Shown: positions 5,830 to 7,542 of the stretch, piece by piece
Numbering within the stretch: the stretch's first letter is position 1
Layout: each line of letters starts with the position of its first letter
Assembly: GCA_020350865.1 (NCBI GenBank)
Contig: CP070726.1
Location: 2,151,397-2,158,938 of the forward strand
Source of the DNA: Thermoplasmata archaeon
Lineage (GTDB): Archaea; Thermoplasmatota; Thermoplasmata; GCA-020350865
Direction of reading: 5' to 3'
DNA length: 7,542 nucleotides
Notes under the pieces: generated by a model
What the model was told of the DNA's origin: nothing
Database searches by the model: none
Seen by the model: only the letters and a program-made list of their open reading frames with translations
Made by a program: the position numbers and the translations under genes

Positions 5830-6498
5830 ATGTATGCAATTGTAATAATGGCCAGGAAACCCGAACCTGGCTTCGTCAAGACCAGGCTTGTTCCACCCCT
5901 CTCCCCCGAGGAGGCTTCCAGGCTCTATCACTGTTTTCTAACGGATAAAGTAGAGCAGGTGCAGGAGATTAAGGAAGCATCTCATTTTATTGCATTTATC
6001 CCCGATTCATCCAGGCCTTTCTTTGAGGATCTTGTTCCATCAGACTTTCGCCTACTTTCACAAAGGGGAGAGGACCTAGGGGAAAGGCTCGCCAATGTAT
6101 CGGACACCCTATTTGATGAGGGATATGAGCGAATAGCCATAATAGACAGCGATTCCCCGAACCTACCCACCCACTGCATTACCGATGGTCTCGAGGCCCT
6201 GGGGAGCGCAGATGTGGCGCTGGGTCCCTGCCAGGATGGAGGGTATTACCTCATTGGTCTGTCTTCAAAGTTACCCCAGATATTCGAAGGGATTCCCTGG
6301 AGCACACCCTCTGTGGTGGAGGCTACAGTTAATAAGGCCCGGGAACATGGAAAGACCATAACCTTGCTCCCGCAATGGTACGATGTTGATACATACGAGG
6401 ATCTGAAGCGGCTTAAAAGGGAGCTCACCAATTATCGCAAAGAGACAACCGACTCGTACTTTTGCTCGAATACATACAGGATTATCTCTGGGAGATAG
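5830..6498 (+). CDS. DUF2064 transferase, rSAM/selenodomain-associated transferase 1 type (TIGR04282)
   Basis: A 222-residue GT-A-like nucleotidyl- or glycosyl-transferase fold protein of the DUF2064 family. The opening MYAIVIMARKPEPGFVKTRLVPPLSPEEA (1-29) is the signature nucleotide-binding loop. Residues 102-113 (IAIIDSDSPNLP) provide the metal-binding Asp106/Asp108 in the position of the family's GSDxP motif. GPCQDGGYYLIGL (132-144), IPWSTP (155-160) and DVDTYEDLKRL near the end complete the set. About 25 residues follow, ending in a polar tail (TNYRKETTDSYFCSNTYRIISGR) that looks like an unconserved extension. The family accompanies TIGR04283 transferases in arsenosugar-type loci; here that partner is encoded divergently at 2471-3163. 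There is no strong ribosome site before ATG 5830, so translation may rely on coupling to the methyltransferase, 14 bases upstream. The family call is firm; the exact donor and acceptor are not known. Confidence 0.92.
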   Translation: MYAIVIMARKPEPGFVKTRLVPPLSPEEASRLYHCFLTDKVEQVQEIKEASHFIAFIPDSSRPFFEDLVPSDFRLLSQRGEDLGERLANVSDTLFDEGYERIAIIDSDSPNLPTHCITDGLEALGSADVALGPCQDGGYYLIGLSSKLPQIFEGIPWSTPSVVEATVNKAREHGKTITLLPQWYDVDTYEDLKRLKRELTNYRKETTDSYFCSNTYRIISGR

Positions 6499-6664
6499 TA
6501 ACCATCCTTTGGGTGCTCATAAGCATTCTAAAAATATTGCATGTTCCTATAATATGAGATTTACAGCTATGTATGATGGAATAAAAAAATCGAGAACGTG
6601 TTCCTGATTTAGGGTACAAACAACAGTATATGTAATCTGAGTTGGTCTTATTTTCGGAGATATT
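6499..6664. other. A/T-rich intergenic gap between the DUF2064 transferase and GNAT genes
   Basis: These 166 bases contain no credible coding sequence. Several A/T runs could be TATA boxes for the following gene, including around 6548-6557 (TATAATATGA), 6580-6590 and 6626-6636, and none stands out. A short dyad, GAACGTGTTC (6594-6603), is the only symmetrical element I see. The operon upstream probably ends here, but no obvious hairpin or long T run marks a terminator. Confidence 0.4.
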
Positions 6665-7264
6665 ATGAGTGAGATTACCATCGTACCCCTGCAGCCAGAC
6701 GAGATTGACGAGGCAGCCGATTTGCTGAGCAAGGCCTTCATAAACACACCTTTTACAGGAAAAATCATGGGCGGAAACACAGAAAAGCACAGAAAACAGC
6801 TCAAAATGGGATTCAAAACCACGCTTGAAAAGAAACCCGGGACAAAGATCGCTGCAAAAGACAGGGAGAAGATGGTGGGTGTCATGCATATGGTGAAGTG
6901 GCCAGACTGCCAGAATTCCATTCCCCGTGGACTTGAGATGCTGCCGGCACTCATTGTGGCCAGAGGGCCTATCCTCAGACTAAAGAAAGCACGGAAGGTA
7001 TGGGGAATCCACGATTTCAAAAAACCACACTGGCATATCGATCCCATCGGGGTTCTGCCGGAAAGACAGGGCCAGTGTATCGGAAAAAAACTAATGGAAT
7101 ATTACTGCAAACAGGTGGATTCCCAGAACATGCCCGCCTATCATGAAACCGACCAGCCCCAGAACGTTCGTTTTTACGAGAAGTTCGGGTACAAGGTCGT
7201 GGAAACCGAGCCGATCTTCGGCATCACCAACTGGTTCTTGTGGCGGGAGCCGGTTCACGGTTAG
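6665..7264 (+). CDS. GNAT-family N-acetyltransferase with altered acetyl-CoA loop
   Basis: A 199-residue Gcn5-related acetyltransferase. The N-terminal half (LQPDEIDEAADLLSKAF, about 9-25) is the usual first strand and helix. The core is HWHIDPIGVLPERQG (122-136), leading into the acetyl-CoA loop, then a helix, then NVRFYEKFGYKVV (motif B) and a C-terminal strand (FGITNWFLWREP). The loop reads QGQCIG, where relatives have QGxGIG: the first glycine of the Q/RxxGxG motif is Cys138. The change is a single base from a Gly codon (TGT for GGT at 7076-7078), so it could be a real variant, an error, or a sign of weaker cofactor binding. The start ATG 6665 has GGAG five to eight bases upstream. It follows a 166-base gap after the DUF2064 gene, so it probably has its own promoter. 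The substrate is unknown and no link to the radical SAM operon is shown. Confidence 0.88.
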   Translation: MSEITIVPLQPDEIDEAADLLSKAFINTPFTGKIMGGNTEKHRKQLKMGFKTTLEKKPGTKIAAKDREKMVGVMHMVKWPDCQNSIPRGLEMLPALIVARGPILRLKKARKVWGIHDFKKPHWHIDPIGVLPERQGQCIGKKLMEYYCKQVDSQNMPAYHETDQPQNVRFYEKFGYKVVETEPIFGITNWFLWREPVHG

Positions 7265-7350
7265 CAATGATGGTAACCATTTGTGGCGGGGGGCTGTTGA
7301 AGAGCAGGAAATTGGATGAAACGTTGCTTATCCTTTACTTTTACAACAAA

Positions 7351-7360
7351 ATATATAAAA
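7351..7360 (+). promoter_or_regulatory. Archaeal TATA box for the arrestin-like gene
   Basis: ATATATAAAA, preceded by the purine-rich ACAAA that could serve as a BRE, lies in the 137-base gap after the acetyltransferase. Transcription starting about 25 bases downstream (near 7380) would give a leader of about 20 bases that contains the Shine-Dalgarno. No bacterial -35 element is present at proper spacing. This is the clearest promoter in the window. Confidence 0.6.
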
Positions 7361-7389
7361 AGCTATCACATATTGGTTTATACGAAAAG

Positions 7390-7398
7390 GGAGGTGAT
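7390..7398 (+). promoter_or_regulatory. Full-length Shine-Dalgarno, GGAGGTGAT
   Basis: Nine bases fully complementary to the common archaeal 16S rRNA 3' end, with the GGAGG core seven bases before ATG 7402. It is much stronger than the other ribosome sites in the window, suggesting efficient translation of the following gene. Confidence 0.8.
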
Positions 7399-7401
7399 TA
7401 T

Positions 7402-7542
7402 ATGGTATTCTGGAAGGGAAAGATCGAATTGAATCTTCCAAAATATACCTATTCACCCGGGGAAAACATAACAGGTGAGATCACTCTGAAACTGAAGAAA
7501 TCCATAAAGGCCAGGGGCCTCAATGTGTGTCTGAATGGTGTG
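7402..7542 (+). CDS. Arrestin-like / Spo0M-like protein, N-terminal 47 codons only
   Basis: The gene runs off the window. The visible protein begins MVFWKGKIELNLPKYTYSPG and continues with ENITGEITLKLKKSIKARGLNVCLNG. The pattern of a beta strand, Y.PGE.I.GEITL and KARGL.V.L.G is the first beta sandwich of arrestin-fold proteins, which include bacterial Spo0M and archaeal arrestin-domain proteins. These act as protein-binding adaptors; none of the archaeal members I know has a settled function. The start is fixed by the strong ribosome site and the TATA-type promoter upstream. The length of the whole protein and any second arrestin domain cannot be seen. It follows the acetyltransferase by 137 bases but appears to be transcribed separately. 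Confidence 0.75.
   Translation, partial: MVFWKGKIELNLPKYTYSPGENITGEITLKLKKSIKARGLNVCLNGV

Noticed and set aside
6594..6603. Dyad GAACGTGTTC as an operator
   Set aside because: Four-base arms occur often by chance, it does not extend, and it is not placed next to a convincing TATA box.

Overview
The window looks archaeal. The last gene has an A/T-only TATA-type element (7351-7360) about 50 bases before its start codon. It also has a nine-base Shine-Dalgarno (7390-7398) fully complementary to the usual archaeal 16S rRNA tail. Genes are tightly packed, arginine is mostly AGG/AGA, isoleucine is often ATA, and one membrane gene seems to start with TTG. I cannot place the lineage; a euryarchaeal (for example Thermoplasmata-like) genome is only a guess. 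There are no rRNA, tRNA, CRISPR or insertion-sequence signatures.

Layout. 1-1691 (+): the 3' part of a GNAT acetyltransferase, a small single-domain cupin and an alpha/beta hydrolase with a complete catalytic triad, closely spaced and probably co-transcribed. 1897-2442 (+): a two-helix membrane protein with a C-terminal zinc ribbon. It converges on a family 2 glycosyltransferase on the minus strand (2471-3163). 3268-6498 (+): a compact four-gene run of a polytopic membrane protein, a radical SAM/SPASM enzyme, a SAM-dependent methyltransferase and a DUF2064-type transferase. 6665-7264 (+): a second GNAT acetyltransferase. 7402-end (+): the first 47 codons of an arrestin/Spo0M-like protein with its own promoter.

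The most interesting part is 2471-6498. The minus-strand glycosyltransferase matches the family called 'rSAM/selenodomain-associated transferase 2' (TIGR04283). The last gene of the plus-strand run matches 'transferase 1' (TIGR04282). In bacteria these two families are known companions of arsenosugar-type loci, with a methyltransferase (ArsM) and a radical SAM enzyme (ArsS). Here both transferases are present, but the radical SAM enzyme is a SPASM protein with two predicted auxiliary clusters rather than ArsS. The methyltransferase resembles the sarcosine/phosphoethanolamine N-methyltransferase group rather than ArsM, and an unrecognised membrane protein is coupled to the radical SAM gene. I infer an archaeal variant pathway that builds a methylated, sugar- or nucleoside-linked small molecule. 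The substrate and product cannot be read from the sequence.
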